Source of the DNA: Lutraria lutraria
Taxonomy: Eukaryota > Mollusca > Bivalvia > Venerida > Mactridae
Length of the DNA: 64,000 bases
NCBI GenBank assembly: GCA_964023205.1
Contig: OZ026842.1
Span: 4,071,067 to 4,135,066 of the forward strand
Direction: 5' to 3'
Shown here: piece by piece, positions 63,835 through 64,000 of the stretch
Numbering within the stretch: the first letter of the stretch is position 1
How the letters are laid out: the number at the start of each line of letters is the position of its first letter
Program-made: the position numbers and the translations under genes
Notes under the pieces: model-generated
What the model was told of the DNA's origin: nothing
What the model saw: the letters and a program-made list of their open reading frames with translations, nothing else
The model's database searches: none

Positions 63835-64000
63835 CCCCCTAAAAGAGGGGAGATAAGATACTATTGCCTTACCCATTTCAGTGATTTTCTAATTACAGTT
63901 CTAAGCTCGGTAGTAGGATGGGGAACCTAGAGACGAGATTCAAATGCAATCTTTTGATAGGTAGTCCAGCCACTTGACCACTGCAACACACCTAACACAC
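63835..64000 (-). repeat. tRNA-derived SINE, family 1 (minus), cut by window end
   Basis: Reverse strand reads 'agtggtcaagtggctggact' and 'caaaagattgcatttgaatc'; the body 'ggttccccatcctactaccg' precedes the family tail. Confidence 0.6.

Overview
Eukaryotic, AT-rich DNA that is mostly intron and dispersed repeat. Intron style, tRNA-derived SINEs, many short palindromic elements and repeats of the 'gagggccatgatggccc ... cgctcacctgag' type together suggest a mollusc, probably a bivalve. This is inference; no species can be named from the sequence alone.

Positions 1613-52704 (+) hold the 3' part of one very large gene. I could place 50 coding exons on GT/AG boundaries, and every junction is phase-compatible. 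Spliced together they give 9,350 nt: the last 2 nt of a split codon, then about 3,115 sense codons, then a stop. The gene is ten tandem copies of a five-exon cassette called A-B-C-D-E here. A (155-158 nt) plus B (always 178 nt) encode a first Ig-like domain (Ig1) that has lost the usual B-strand and F-strand cysteines. C (210-225 nt) plus D (114-129 nt) encode a second Ig-like domain (Ig2) with a canonical Y-x-C F-strand (YIQCGVYNP). E is a variable, cysteine-free linker rich in Ser/Thr/Pro/Asn. A-B introns are phase 0; all others are phase 1, so a whole cassette, an A+B pair, or single C, D or E exons could be skipped or duplicated in frame. Each unit has exactly four cysteines. Linker E9 is enlarged to 1,035 nt and carries many N-glycosylation sequons. 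The last exon (52565-52704) encodes a short six-cysteine C-terminal module. The 5' end (signal peptide, earlier units) lies left of the window.

Introns carry at least 14 copies of one palindromic MITE family, several tRNA-SINE families, two TTAA-flanked MITEs, a pogo-like MITE, mini/microsatellites, and a 3.16-kb CACTG-ended DNA transposon (8390-11550) that contains 111-bp and 66-bp satellite arrays. It split an older repeat copy.

After 52704 the window is largely repeat. A second gene on the minus strand is suggested by its last exon (58275-58437), a probable preceding exon (59164-59210) and a 3' UTR with an AATAAA signal near 56925. At 61742-61893 there is a detached near-copy of exon D10 with its intron flank; its splice donor is missing and it runs to a stop, so it is either a pseudo-exon or an alternative terminal exon.

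The main item of interest is the tandem two-Ig cassette gene. I do not recognise it as a named family, and its function (adhesion, recognition or immunity, extracellular matrix) is open.
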